The position numbers and the translations under genes were made by a program. The notes beneath the pieces are model-generated. The model was given only the letters and a program-made list of their open reading frames with translations, did not search any database and was not told where the DNA came from. DNA of 64,000 bases from Thermoplasmatales archaeon (GTDB lineage Archaea; Thermoplasmatota; Thermoplasmata; Thermoplasmatales; Thermoplasmataceae): assembly GCA_026127925.1 (NCBI GenBank), contig JAJSLM010000001.1, positions 310,001-374,000 on the forward strand. Reading direction: 5' to 3'. Positions 29,165 through 38,065 of this stretch are shown in pieces. Positions within the stretch are counted from its first letter, which is position 1. Each line of letters starts with the position of its first letter.

Positions 29165-29938
29165 TTAAAGGCTATGAGTGAGATTGTCTATTCTTCCACC
29201 GTCTGCAACGATCACTTGGCCATCTATAAACGCTGCCTCATCTGAGCAAATAAATGATGCAATATTTGCAATGTATTCTGGTTTTCCGATCATGTTAAGC
29301 TCTGTTCTCTCAATGAAAAACTTTTCAAAAGTATCTATTTCTTCCTTTGTTTTTCCTCCTATTGTCATGTCTGATTCTACCCAGCCTGGTGCGATTGCAT
29401 TTACTCTAATTTTATACTTCCCTAGTTCAAATGAAAGTCTCTTTGTCAGACTTATTATCGCGGCCTTAGTCATTGAATAAAATGTTGTATTGTCTGCTGC
29501 AGTACCGACCCCCGCGTTTGAAGCTATATTTAGAATGACACCTCTAGTTTCCTTAAGGTTGTTAATGGCCTCCAGCGTAGTGTACACAGCACCCTTTACA
29601 TTTACTGCGTACATCCTCTCAACACGCTCTTCATCATATTCTTCAAACGGCATGAGATTGAAAATTCCCGCGTTGTTGACAAGAATGTCAATGCTTCCCA
29701 TCTTTTTGTTGATATCCTTTATCATATTTCTGACTTCATCTCTGTTGGATACGTCAGCCTTGAAAATCTCAGATCCTGTTAATTTCTCCCTCAGTTCCAA
29801 GGCCGCTTTCTCGTTTCTTGAATAATTTATTGCTATTCTTGCTCCATCCCTGTGGAATCTTTCTGCTATTGCGCGCCCTATCCCTCTAGACGACCCTGTT
29901 ATCAACGCAATTTTTCCATTCATTCTAGCGTTTTCCAT
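29165..29938 (-). CDS. Short-chain dehydrogenase/reductase (3-oxoacyl-ACP reductase-like)
   Basis: A 257-residue classical SDR. The NAD(P) loop is TGSSRGIG (14-21), NNAG is at 88-91, and the catalytic set is Ser140, Tyr154 and Lys158 (YSMTK). The end VIVADGG is typical. Arg41 in NYSRN suggests NADP(H) preference. The annotation as FabG-like is by family only; sugar or alcohol dehydrogenases have the same layout, and fatty acid synthesis is unlikely to be its job in an archaeon. The TATA element CTAATTTATAG (29968-29958) is centred 25 bases before the ATG, so the mRNA is leaderless and monocistronic. Confidence 0.88.
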   Translation of the reverse strand: MENARMNGKIALITGSSRGIGRAIAERFHRDGARIAINYSRNEKAALELREKLTGSEIFKADVSNRDEVRNMIKDINKKMGSIDILVNNAGIFNLMPFEEYDEERVERMYAVNVKGAVYTTLEAINNLKETRGVILNIASNAGVGTAADNTTFYSMTKAAIISLTKRLSFELGKYKIRVNAIAPGWVESDMTIGGKTKEEIDTFEKFFIERTELNMIGKPEYIANIASFICSDEAAFIDGQVIVADGGRIDNLTHSL

Positions 29939-30039
29939 ATAACTATATCACTGCTTTCTATAAATTAGGGGTACCATGATTCTTTTTCCGATAGGAAATT
30001 ATGAAAATTAATCAACCTCAAATGTATTAGGACTTTCAA

Positions 30040-30816
30040 ATGGGAATAGTCCAGGGTATCGGTGATCTCACAGCTCAAATGTATGAGCGTGTCCTGATGG
30101 AGCAGATAAAATCTGATAAAGTGCCCCACCACATTGGGATAATTACGGACGGAAATCGCAGATACGCGAAGAATAATAACATTTCCGATGAGGAAGGGCA
30201 CGTACAGGGTAAGAAAAAACTCGAAGAGGTGCTGGAGTGGTGTATGGAAATTGGTGTACATACCGTTACGGTTTACGGATTTTCAACTGAGAATTTTAAC
30301 AGGAATCCTGATGAAGTAGATTTCCTGTTAAGACTTATAAATGGTGCGCTCCTTGACCTGATGAAGGACCAACGCGTGTTCAAGAACAGAATTCGTGTGA
30401 AGGTAATTGGCGATCCCAATCGATTACCAGACTATCTCAGAAAGACCATAGACGAAGTAGAGCGAACGACAGAGGATTTCGAGAAGTTTAGGCTTAACAT
30501 AGCAGTCGGTTATGGGGGCAGAGAAGAGATAATTAGCGCAATAAAATCTATAGTAAAGGACGTAGAGGATAAGAAGATCCAGGTGGACGACATTAATGAA
30601 GGAATTTTCCGAAAGTATCTCTATGATAAAACATCTCCAGATCCAGATCTAATATTGAGAACAAGTGGAGAAGAACGAATATCAAATTTTCTTCTTTGGC
30701 AATCAGCATATTCTGAATTATACTTCTCTGAAGTGAACTGGCCGGAGCTAAGGAAAGTAGACTTCCTTAAAGCTATTGCATCATATCAGCAACGGAAGAG
30801 GAGATTTGGAAAGTAA
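30040..30816 (+). CDS. uppS: cis-Prenyltransferase (UppS/polyprenyl diphosphate synthase)
   Basis: 258 residues. It extends farnesyl or geranylgeranyl diphosphate with cis isoprene units to the long polyprenyl carrier used for glycan transfer. HIGIITDGNRRYAKNN contains catalytic Asp37. The pattern continues with VTVYGFSTENFNR, GYGGREEI and DLILRTSGEERISNFLLWQSAYSELYF, in the order fixed for the Z-type family. The archaeal form likely uses GGPP. It is the first gene of uppS-tiaS-adenylate-kinase-like-CDP-alcohol transferase; its stop overlaps the tiaS ATG (TAATG). Confidence 0.94.
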   Translation: MGIVQGIGDLTAQMYERVLMEQIKSDKVPHHIGIITDGNRRYAKNNNISDEEGHVQGKKKLEEVLEWCMEIGVHTVTVYGFSTENFNRNPDEVDFLLRLINGALLDLMKDQRVFKNRIRVKVIGDPNRLPDYLRKTIDEVERTTEDFEKFRLNIAVGYGGREEIISAIKSIVKDVEDKKIQVDDINEGIFRKYLYDKTSPDPDLILRTSGEERISNFLLWQSAYSELYFSEVNWPELRKVDFLKAIASYQQRKRRFGK

Positions 30817-32126
30817 TGTTCCTTGCCATAGACGACACAGATTCCCCGAAGAATATGTGTACAACTTTTGTTCTTACAGAAATCATTCATGAAACAGGTA
30901 TGGATATAATAGGAATGCCTAGACTTGTCAGGCTCAATCCTACAATACCTTTCAAGACCAGAGGCAACGCATCTTTGGCTGTACAACTAGGGAAAGGGAT
31001 TGGGGAAAAAAGAAAGATTGGTAATATTCTTGGAAAAGATATTTTTTCATACGATTCCGGCGAGGAATCAATTGATGAATCAGATCTAATGGATATAGCT
31101 GAAGAAGTAATTTATCGCTACGCTGATCTCGATTACGAGGGAACAAATCCAGGTATCGTCGCGAGCAAGACTACATTTGACCCTGCATTTTACTGGAAGG
31201 CAGTTCGCGAAGTATCCGAAATAAGTGAAGCAGAGGACTTTATAATTCACAGCGGAGGGCATTTTCGCAAAATTAAGAACGGCAGAGGTATAATTGGCGC
31301 TGCTGCTGCAATTGCGTGGCCGAGGAATGCAATTACCTATGAGCTGTTATTCTATTCTGATGACAAGAACCATCAGATTCCTAGGAACTTACAATTTTAT
31401 TTATCGGAAAAAGCCGAGATGATCCAGGGGACCTTCAACAACATTGATCGCGAGAATAGGCACCCGGCAATATTCCCCGATCAATCCACCCCAGTATTGA
31501 TGGGAATAAGATCTATGACAGATGAAGGATTTCTGGAGAATGTCCTTGAATTGGACGGAATCTCTGATCTCCACTATTCAAGATTCATGTTGTATGAGAC
31601 AAATCAAGCCACCGATGATCACATCATAGAGAATTCCACATATTTCTGGGATTTCCATTCGTATAGGATCGATGGTATTATTTCCATAACGCCTTACTCA
31701 ATCAACGGTTCCCATTATTTTTCTGAAATGATATCTAACGGAAAGAGAGTTAAAATCGCTGCCTTTGAACCCACGAAGGAATTCAGGAAAATATTCCGAC
31801 AACTGCGTCCCATGGACTTGGTCAGCGTTTATGGTTCGATGAAAAATGGTACACTTAACGTTGAGAAAATGCAGATTAAAGCAACATCCAAAATATACGG
31901 CAGAACTGCTCCAGAGTGTCCGGATTGCTCTGTGAGAACTGTGAACAAAGGCCTTAATGACTACAGATGTCCTGTATGCGGAAAGATAATGAATTTACCA
32001 TCCTATGAATCTATAGAACGAGATGTTAGTCCGGGATTTTATGATGTTCCAGTTTCTACAAGAAGACATCTTAGCAAACCCTTCAGCATCTCTGGTTATT
32101 CACTCCGGAAAGGCGATGCATCCTGA
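30816..32126 (+). CDS. tiaS: tRNA(Ile2) 2-agmatinylcytidine synthetase TiaS
   Basis: A 436-residue archaea-specific enzyme that attaches agmatine to C34 of tRNA-Ile(CAU) using ATP, so that it reads AUA. The N-terminus MFLAIDDTDSPKNMCTTFV and the following NPTIPFKTRGNASLAVQLG are diagnostic. An OB-like region follows, then a C-terminal zinc ribbon (CPDCSVRT...YRCPVCG, about 366-388). Start and stop are both coupled to neighbours: TAATG with uppS, and the stop TGA lies inside the start of the next ORF. Confidence 0.95.
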   Translation: MFLAIDDTDSPKNMCTTFVLTEIIHETGMDIIGMPRLVRLNPTIPFKTRGNASLAVQLGKGIGEKRKIGNILGKDIFSYDSGEESIDESDLMDIAEEVIYRYADLDYEGTNPGIVASKTTFDPAFYWKAVREVSEISEAEDFIIHSGGHFRKIKNGRGIIGAAAAIAWPRNAITYELLFYSDDKNHQIPRNLQFYLSEKAEMIQGTFNNIDRENRHPAIFPDQSTPVLMGIRSMTDEGFLENVLELDGISDLHYSRFMLYETNQATDDHIIENSTYFWDFHSYRIDGIISITPYSINGSHYFSEMISNGKRVKIAAFEPTKEFRKIFRQLRPMDLVSVYGSMKNGTLNVEKMQIKATSKIYGRTAPECPDCSVRTVNKGLNDYRCPVCGKIMNLPSYESIERDVSPGFYDVPVSTRRHLSKPFSISGYSLRKGDAS

Positions 32127-32584
32127 TCTGTATTAGCGGTATACCTGGTTCAGGAAAAAGCACAGTTTGCCAAAAATTGAAAGAACTTGGGTACGACTGT
32201 AAGAACGCATCTCTTATTGAGGGATATGAAAAATGCCTAGATGGGGATGAGGTCGATATAGACTGCCTCAGGAACAGAATGAACTTTGTAAAAAGCAACA
32301 ATATGATCGTCGAGAGCCATTTCGCTCATCTTTTGGGTTGTGATTTGATCATAATACTTCAAAGAGATACGGAATCAGTAAGAAGGACACTGAGTAATCG
32401 TGGATACAGCAAGGAGAAAATTGAAGAAAATATCGATGCTCTACTTAGCGACACGATCTATTATGAGAGCCTTGAATTCCTTCCGGCACCATTGATCAGA
32501 AAAGTCAAGGTAACTGAAAATAATTTAGATGATGCAGTTCTAAAATGTGTTGAGGTGATAAACAGCTTTCAGAAGAGAAACTAA
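32123..32584 (+). CDS. Adenylate-kinase-like NTPase (AK6/Fap7 type), non-AUG start
   Basis: About 153 residues. The P-loop ISGIPGSGKSTVC is at the very N-terminus, followed by VESHFAHLLGCDLIIILQR and RGYSKEKIEENIDA, the pattern of archaeal AK6/Fap7 NTPases involved in 18S/16S rRNA maturation with uS11. The P-loop lies upstream of the first conventional start codon (TTG 32177). The frame upstream of the P-loop has no ATG, GTG or TTG for many codons. CTG at 32123, overlapping the tiaS stop (CTGA), or ATC at 32120 with AAAGG six bases before it, are the plausible initiators. A sequencing error is the alternative. Confidence 0.8.
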   Translation: MICISGIPGSGKSTVCQKLKELGYDCKNASLIEGYEKCLDGDEVDIDCLRNRMNFVKSNNMIVESHFAHLLGCDLIIILQRDTESVRRTLSNRGYSKEKIEENIDALLSDTIYYESLEFLPAPLIRKVKVTENNLDDAVLKCVEVINSFQKRN

Positions 32585-32611
32585 AAGTATATCTGTAGGT
32601 TATTCCGAGAT

Positions 32612-33220
32612 ATGGTTCTCGATGCCTACCGTGCAAAGGTCGACGGGATTTTGACAAAGATATCTCGCCCGTTCAGTGAAACAAATCCCAACCTAATCTC
32701 CGCCCTGTCGCTGGCGTTGGCTGCGTTAACTGGACTGTTATTTTTCCTTAATAATATCTTCATTCTCATAAGCTTCTTTACATTATTACTCTCGGCACTG
32801 TTTGATGCAATAGACGGCAAGGTTGCTAGGATGAGAGGTATAGCTTCTAAAAGAGGCGATCTAATAGACCATGTTTTTGACAGATACTCTGATGTATTTA
32901 TAATTCTAGGTTTCGCCTTTAGTGTATATGCTCAGCTATGGATTGGCTTACTCGCGATAATAGGCATAATGCTTACGAGCTATATGGGAGTTCAATCACA
33001 GGCTTTGGGATTAATGAGGAATTATTCAGGGATCATGGGCAGGGCAGACAGGCTGGTTCTCATGCTCGTCTTTATATTGATCCAGTTTTTTTTCAGATTC
33101 AATGTTATCTTTTCCGGAATCTTGATAACGCCTATTGATGTACTTCTAATCATTTTTGCCATAGCGGGAAACGTAACCGCCGTCCAAAGATTCTACGGAT
33201 CGTATCAGGCCCTTAAATAA
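32612..33220 (+). CDS. CDP-alcohol phosphatidyltransferase (archaetidylinositol phosphate synthase-like)
   Basis: A 202-residue membrane enzyme with about six TM helices. The family motif D-x2-D-G-x2-A-R-x8-G-x3-D-x3-D is complete: Asp65, Asp68-Gly69, Ala72-Arg73, Gly82, Asp86 and Asp90. In archaea, close relatives join CDP-archaeol to myo-inositol-1-phosphate or glycerol phosphate to make polar headgroups. The N-terminus (DAYRAKVDGILTKISRPF) resembles the inositol-phosphate type. It is 27 bases downstream of the NTPase gene and probably in the same operon. Confidence 0.85.
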   Translation: MVLDAYRAKVDGILTKISRPFSETNPNLISALSLALAALTGLLFFLNNIFILISFFTLLLSALFDAIDGKVARMRGIASKRGDLIDHVFDRYSDVFIILGFAFSVYAQLWIGLLAIIGIMLTSYMGVQSQALGLMRNYSGIMGRADRLVLMLVFILIQFFFRFNVIFSGILITPIDVLLIIFAIAGNVTAVQRFYGSYQALK

Positions 33221-33312
33221 TGTGCAATTGATCCACAAAGCATACTGAAAATCGAGAATTTGCGTAAAATATTAAGATACAAATTCACATTACTAAGAAA
33301 GGTAAATTATAA

Positions 33313-33969
33313 TTGAAAAAAATTGAACTTATCGCTTTTGATATGGATGGGGTCCTTACAAATGAAGTAAGTAGTTGGGAGTACTTACATCGAACATTTG
33401 GAGTCAATAATAAGTCCAACTGGGACCTCTATGAAAGAGATAAGATTTCTTACGAAGAATTCTTGAAGAGCGATGTTTCGCTGTGGTTAGACAAATTTGG
33501 AAAAGTAAGCGAGAAGCATGTCCGTAATATCCTTGACAAAATTGAACTTAAACAAAATCTCGAGGGTACTCTTTCCAAGATCCGAAGTTTAGGTATCAAG
33601 ACAATTATAATTTCTGGGGGTGTATATTGGCTTGCTGAGAAGATAAGTACCATTGTACCTTTTGACGATATATACGCAAACTGCATTCTTGTTGACAGCA
33701 ATGGTTTCTTGAAGAAGGAAGGTTTCGCTCCCGTAGATCCTAAGAAAAAAGGGAAACTCCTGAAAAAAATACAGGGGATTTATGATATTGAAGGTGAAAA
33801 TACGATTGTAGTCGGTGATTCTGATCACGACGTTTTAATGTTCGATCACGCAGCATTTTCTATCGCCTTCAATCCTACTTCAAGATATGTGGCTGATTCC
33901 GCAGACTATGTTGTTTTCGGTGAAGATTTCTCCGTCATAATGGAGGTCTTGGAAAATATCAGTAAATGA
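33313..33969 (+). CDS. HAD-superfamily phosphatase (phosphoserine phosphatase-like)
   Basis: 218 residues. HAD motif I FDMDGVLT (nucleophile Asp9, Asp11), motif II TIIISGGVYWLAEK, Lys in the KKKGKLLKK region, and motif IV VVGDSDHDVLMFDHA. A helical cap of about 75 residues after motif I places it in the SerB-like C1 class. The substrate could be phosphoserine or another small phosphate ester. It starts with TTG preceded by AAGGTAA; a TATA-like TAAAATATTAAG near 33264-33276 gives a leader of roughly 20 bases. Confidence 0.85.
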   Translation: MKKIELIAFDMDGVLTNEVSSWEYLHRTFGVNNKSNWDLYERDKISYEEFLKSDVSLWLDKFGKVSEKHVRNILDKIELKQNLEGTLSKIRSLGIKTIIISGGVYWLAEKISTIVPFDDIYANCILVDSNGFLKKEGFAPVDPKKKGKLLKKIQGIYDIEGENTIVVGDSDHDVLMFDHAAFSIAFNPTSRYVADSADYVVFGEDFSVIMEVLENISK

Positions 33970-34026
33970 ATGCCACTCTGGTTTAGTCAAATCAGTTCGC
34001 TAAAATAATACTTCAATAAAATCTGG

Positions 34027-34260
34027 TTAGAGAGTAATAACAGTCAAAGTTTTTGTGTCGATTACCCCGTCTATTGTCCTTATCTTTTCAATCATCACTT
34101 TTCCAATCTCATTGTAATCTTTTGCGTCTATCTTGACGATGAGATCATATTCTCCGAACAAGGGATGTATCTCAGCTATGTAGTCAAGTTTCGAAATTTT
34201 GTTGTAAACCTCCTGTTCTTTTCCTGGAACAGTGCTAATAAGGACAAATGCTAACGACAT
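34027..34260 (-). CDS. Stand-alone Lrp/AsnC effector-binding (RAM) domain
   Basis: 77 residues starting at the ATG 34260-34258: SLAFVLISTVPGKEQEVYNKI... HPLFGEYDLIVKIDAKDY... IDTKTLTVI. This is the alpha-beta RAM fold of Lrp/AsnC regulators without a DNA-binding domain. Such proteins bind amino acids and may assemble with full-length Lrp proteins. The frame is open to 34314, but a TATA-like CTTTATAAT lies within that stretch and AGGG precedes the 34260 ATG, so the shorter start is preferred. Confidence 0.85.
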   Translation of the reverse strand: MSLAFVLISTVPGKEQEVYNKISKLDYIAEIHPLFGEYDLIVKIDAKDYNEIGKVMIEKIRTIDGVIDTKTLTVITL

Positions 34261-34525
34261 TATGTTTACCCTAAAATCCCCATTTTTATCTATTATAAAG
34301 CTTTTTACATACAAAATAAATCATTGTGTTTATAGCAGGGATTGGTTTCCAGCATCTGCAAAATGATCCGTAATCTATGCAGTCTTATAAACCGGCTTTC
34401 CCTACGAGAAAACCGTGATATATTCGGTTATTTTTGGACGGAACAATTGCACCGATTAGTCAGGTATAAATATTAGACTTTTTTCTACGGTATTTGGGTC
34501 TGATGAGGTTCACCATTTGATAACG

Positions 34526-35974
34526 TTAACTAAACCCCTTCTCAGTCATCCTAAAAACGGCAAAGTTCAGGATTTTAGGATAGAACAAGAAGATCAGGGA
34601 CAGTATAATTACTCCAAGAGCCACATAAACAGATAGCATGAAAAAGAATGCAGAAACGCCACCAATTATCATTCCACCAATACTGACGGGGGCGTAAAGA
34701 ATCTGCTTTGCATTTCTTTGTGGCGTTATAAACTCTGGATCTTTAATCTGGAATACACCAACGACCATTGTCGTCATTATCAGCAAAATCACCATCATTG
34801 GTGCGTCAATAAATTCGACCACGGCCAATCCAAGAATATTCAGATGGAATACTAAGTAAATGAACAAAACTGAAATTCCTATTGGGCCTGTTATCGCAAG
34901 ACTCCTAATCATTCGCCCATAGATGACATATCTTATGTACACCGCGGGTTTTATGGAAGTAAATGATACCCAGGCTCTTTCAGAGGAAAGCGCGTTATAG
35001 GCAAAGGTATACAGGAACATAAGCGAGTACATCCCCACAAAAATATACAATTCTCTTATCCCCGCTACCATGTGGAAGAAGTAGGAAATTAGGAATAAAA
35101 CAACGCCAGCAAGAGTCCCAACGCCAATAAGTGCAAAGATACCTAAACCTTTGTGAACTCCAACGTTTCTTTCAGAACTGAATGTTCTTCTTGACGAAAC
35201 GATTGAAGTTTTTGTAAGATTAAATATGAGCATTGCTTTCCCGGGAGTCGTATTATCAAATACTCTCTTTCCGTTAGTCGAGACTTTTTTTGCCCTCTCA
35301 CTCTTTTGGGCCCCGCTGATTGTAAGTTTCAAGGTATCAATATCTGCATTTTTTAACTGGACATAGGCGTAGAAAGTCAGGAGAGAAGTTAACGCGACAA
35401 GCATGGCTGTCCCAGAGTATATGTCCCCAAAAATGTAGGATGCCGGAGAAAAACCAAATCCCAACAGGGAAAATAGCTCCCAACCCGAAACAGCGACAAG
35501 AGCAAGTATCTTTCTTCGAACTGTGTATTTAGAAACAGATATACTAAGCGAGGTGATTAGAATGGAAGCTACTATGGTATCAACTATAACGAAAACTCTA
35601 TCTAATAGGACTGGAGCTACTAATCCCACAATATAGAGGTTTGATATTAAGAAAATAATTCCGATAAACAAATACTTACTTGTGTAGAGTGCAAACGCAA
35701 TAGCACGTTTTGAAACAGGTGAAGTGAAGAGAAAGTCCGTATCCGACCGAATTATTGGATAGGAACTATTGAGACCATAAATGATTGTGAATAAAACCAA
35801 TATTCCCAAAACTATGTATCCAAATATGTGCAATAATATAATCGGTTCTTTTGGTGGGAAAAATGAGATCTCTGCAAAAGCATAAGCTAAGAGCAATCCG
35901 AAAAGAACAAGATAGGCGGTAGTGAACCTGGTTCTAATTATTAAAGAAAATAACGAACGAGACATTTCTCTCAC
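34526..35974 (-). CDS. ABC exporter permease subunit (paralogue of 24343-25815)
   Basis: A 482-residue polytopic membrane protein with about ten to twelve TM helices and a charged loop near 220-260. It shares RSDTDFLFTSPVSKRA near residue 75 and GVFQIKDPEFITPQRNAKQ near 415 with the orphan paralogue. Located 61 bp downstream of an ABC ATPase gene on the same strand, it most likely forms an export complex with it. The transported substrate is unknown. Its ATG follows the sequence CTCACCGAA-type spacer without a strong Shine-Dalgarno site. Confidence 0.78.
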   Translation of the reverse strand: MREMSRSLFSLIIRTRFTTAYLVLFGLLLAYAFAEISFFPPKEPIILLHIFGYIVLGILVLFTIIYGLNSSYPIIRSDTDFLFTSPVSKRAIAFALYTSKYLFIGIIFLISNLYIVGLVAPVLLDRVFVIVDTIVASILITSLSISVSKYTVRRKILALVAVSGWELFSLLGFGFSPASYIFGDIYSGTAMLVALTSLLTFYAYVQLKNADIDTLKLTISGAQKSERAKKVSTNGKRVFDNTTPGKAMLIFNLTKTSIVSSRRTFSSERNVGVHKGLGIFALIGVGTLAGVVLFLISYFFHMVAGIRELYIFVGMYSLMFLYTFAYNALSSERAWVSFTSIKPAVYIRYVIYGRMIRSLAITGPIGISVLFIYLVFHLNILGLAVVEFIDAPMMVILLIMTTMVVGVFQIKDPEFITPQRNAKQILYAPVSIGGMIIGGVSAFFFMLSVYVALGVIILSLIFLFYPKILNFAVFRMTEKGFS

Positions 35975-36035
35975 CGAACGATTTCTGTTTCACTCATTTT
36001 ATCCACTCATATTTTTTACAATTATTCGTATTCCA

Positions 36036-36779
36036 TTACGAAATGCCTCTTGTCATGATCCTTTCCACAACGTCTTCTATGCGTTCGTCAACAGTTGCTA
36101 AATCCTGAAGTTCTTTAATACTCCCCTGCCAGGTGATTTTCCCATGGCTCAGTATTATGACGTTTTTGGTTAATCTTGTTGCTATTTCCATAATGTGTGT
36201 AGAGACAAAATACGTTGCATTGAGTTTTTCAAGCAGCCTTATGACTGCGCTCTGAGTCGGGATATCAAGATAATTTAACGGCTCATCAAGTAAAATTACT
36301 TTTGGGTTATGAACGATAGCAAGAGCTACTGATACTTTCTGCCTATTCCCTCTGCTCAACGTTACAACCTTGGAATGTTCATACTCGAACAGATCTAGTT
36401 GTGACATCAGTTCACCTGCTCTCTGATAGGCATCTTTTATTCCCCTAAGTGCAGCAATGTACTCTATGTTCTCTCTCACAGTTAACGTGGGATAAGGATA
36501 GGCATCTTCAGGCAAATAGCCAAATATTCTTTTTGCTTCTGTGCTTGTTGGATCAAAACCACCTATTTTTGCTTCCCCGGAGGTCGGTTTCAAAAGTCCA
36601 ACTAAAATCTTTAAAGTAGTCGATTTCCCCGCTCCATTGGGGCCAAGAAGTGCATATCTGTCCCCGCATGAAATTTTAAAAGTAACCTCATCCAACGCCG
36701 TGACAGTGGGGAAGTTCTTTACTACATGGTCAAATTCTATACAGTTTCCAGTTAACAATTCCTCCAATTTTAGCCACAC
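36036..36779 (-). CDS. ABC transporter ATP-binding protein
   Basis: A 247-residue nucleotide-binding domain. Walker A GPNGAGKST at 46-54, the Q-loop position reads YLPED (Glu in place of Gln), the signature is LSRGN (141-145) in place of LSGGQ, Walker B is VILLDEP with Asp165-Glu166, and the H-loop is VSTHIME. It pairs with the downstream permease. The start is GTG 36779; GGAGG followed by TTG seven codons in is an alternative. Strong AT elements (TTATATAATAAAATATTAAAAG) lie at about 36836-36815. Confidence 0.9.
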   Translation of the reverse strand: MWLKLEELLTGNCIEFDHVVKNFPTVTALDEVTFKISCGDRYALLGPNGAGKSTTLKILVGLLKPTSGEAKIGGFDPTSTEAKRIFGYLPEDAYPYPTLTVRENIEYIAALRGIKDAYQRAGELMSQLDLFEYEHSKVVTLSRGNRQKVSVALAIVHNPKVILLDEPLNYLDIPTQSAVIRLLEKLNATYFVSTHIMEIATRLTKNVIILSHGKITWQGSIKELQDLATVDERIEDVVERIMTRGIS

Positions 36780-36940
36780 TCAGAAGTTCGTAATATCTTT
36801 AATCTATTAAACGCTTTTAATATTTTATTATATAAGTTCTAAAATTATTTAGCTGAGTTCTTGGTCAAAGCAGTCTATTTATAAGAATATATGTTTTCCT
36901 CTTTCTTTGAATGGCGCATTCATGAATATAATTTTTCTGA

Positions 36941-37058
36941 ACGTGTAAAGATCATCTGTTTATAAGGTCCTTATGGCTTAATCTGTTCTGTGTTACACAG
37001 ATGATAATCATTTTCTGCAACGGTCTTGTTTCGCCAACTAACTTATTATGTTACACGT
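36941..37058. repeat. Dyad-rich spacer with nested palindromes
   Basis: In the 280-bp spacer between the winged-helix gene end and the ABC ATPase start are several dyads. They are a 15-bp palindrome TCTGTGTTACACAGA (36987-37001), a 13-bp palindrome ATAAGGTCCTTAT (36962-36974), a 9-bp inverted repeat ATCATCTGT/ACAGATGAT (36951-36959 and 36997-37005), and ACGTGTAA (36941-36948) mirrored by TTACACGT (37051-37058). The recurring half-site is GTGTaA. These may be operators for the adjacent winged-helix protein or form RNA structure. The remaining part of the spacer (36780-36940) is AT-rich promoter sequence. Confidence 0.6.
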
Positions 37059-37059
37059 A

Positions 37060-37428
37060 CTATTTTTGAGGAGTTCCATCGGCAGAAAAAGTAGAGTTTT
37101 TTTCTTCTTTATCCTCCAACTCCAACTCGTTAATTGCTGAAATGTATTTGCGAACAGTTTCGAATCCCTTTTCCGTAATCTTAATTGTTACTCTTTTTGA
37201 TGAGAAGAATGAATGCTCAATGATTGTAACATAGCCTGATGAACTTAACTTCAGGAGGTGATTACCTAAACTCCCCTTTGCGAGTCCCGTGAGTTTTGAC
37301 AATTCAGTAAAACCAAGCTTTCTGTTCATGGACAATGATATGAGAATAAGAAGACGAGGAGATGATTTAAGAGCTCTATCATTAAAGATCGAAGACAGTC
37401 TTTTCAAAGAATCTGGTTCATTAGTCAT
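37060..37428 (-). CDS. Winged-helix transcriptional regulator (MarR/ArsR-like)
   Basis: 122 residues. The winged helix-turn-helix spans about 20-95: SSPRLLILISLSMNRKLGFTELSKLTGLAKGSLGNHLLKLSSSGYV with recognition helix KGSLGNHLLKL and wing SSKRVTIKITEKG. The C-terminus is acidic then polar. No metal ligands or ligand domain were seen. It is the last gene of an ABC ATPase-permease-membrane protein-regulator operon; its ATG overlaps the preceding stop by 8 bp (ATGACTAA). It is probably a local repressor acting on the dyads just downstream or at the operon promoter. Confidence 0.85.
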   Translation of the reverse strand: MTNEPDSLKRLSSIFNDRALKSSPRLLILISLSMNRKLGFTELSKLTGLAKGSLGNHLLKLSSSGYVTIIEHSFFSSKRVTIKITEKGFETVRKYISAINELELEDKEEKNSTFSADGTPQK

Positions 37429-38065
37429 CTATGATCATCACACTCTGGAAATAGGCATTATATATCCCGGCTATGCCGCAAGCCAACCACGTGATTGCTA
37501 CGAGTATCCATACTACAGTTAAAATCAAGTAAATCCCGGACTCAATACCAGCAATACTGATTCCACAACCAGCGACAAAACTAATTAAAGCGACCCATGT
37601 TTCTGGGTGAAATTTTGTCATACTTTTTCTCACGGTGCTGATTATCGCCCAGGGGACAAATAATGCGAGAATAACATACAAAAGCGCAAAATAGCCAACA
37701 AAACCAATTACCGCTAAGAATGTGAGGACAAGCATAACCACCAAAAAAAATAAAATAAAAATGCCCCAGTCCTTCCATGTAGGCTGCTGTTTAAAAATTC
37801 TGGAGACCTTAAACGCCTTGTTGAATATATACCCTGTAAGGAGCATAATAATAAGAGAACTCAAGATGTAAAAGGCGGGGAGAATCCAGTTATTAAGGGA
37901 AAAAACAGGATAAAGTAAACTAGGCAATGTATAAAGGAAGAAGGCTACGGCCCATCCGAGGTAGTAGAGGCCAAACGAACGTCTAAAGATATAATCTTCG
38001 AAGTCAAAGGCTTTTTCTATAAGAGATCTACTTTCTTTCAAATATTTCTCGTCTTCAGAGATCAT
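37421..38065 (-). CDS. Hypothetical membrane protein, about six TM helices
   Basis: 214 residues with a charged N-terminal helix (SEDEKYLKESRSLIEKAFDFEDYIFRR) and then six hydrophobic segments at roughly 33-53, 60-80, 100-120, 122-142, 155-173 and 178-202. I do not recognise a family. It is encoded between the ABC permease (overlap of 4 bp) and the winged-helix regulator (overlap of 8 bp). It may be a sensor or accessory subunit of the transporter, as in small-molecule or lipid-stress export loci; that is inference from context. Confidence 0.7.
   Translation of the reverse strand: MISEDEKYLKESRSLIEKAFDFEDYIFRRSFGLYYLGWAVAFFLYTLPSLLYPVFSLNNWILPAFYILSSLIIMLLTGYIFNKAFKVSRIFKQQPTWKDWGIFILFFLVVMLVLTFLAVIGFVGYFALLYVILALFVPWAIISTVRKSMTKFHPETWVALISFVAGCGISIAGIESGIYLILTVVWILVAITWLACGIAGIYNAYFQSVMIIDD

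Noticed and set aside
34460-34525. Possible C/D box sRNA (TATA at about 34465, TGATGA at 34501)
   Set aside because: A C-like box is present, but no CTGA D box or terminal stem could be found, so support is too weak.
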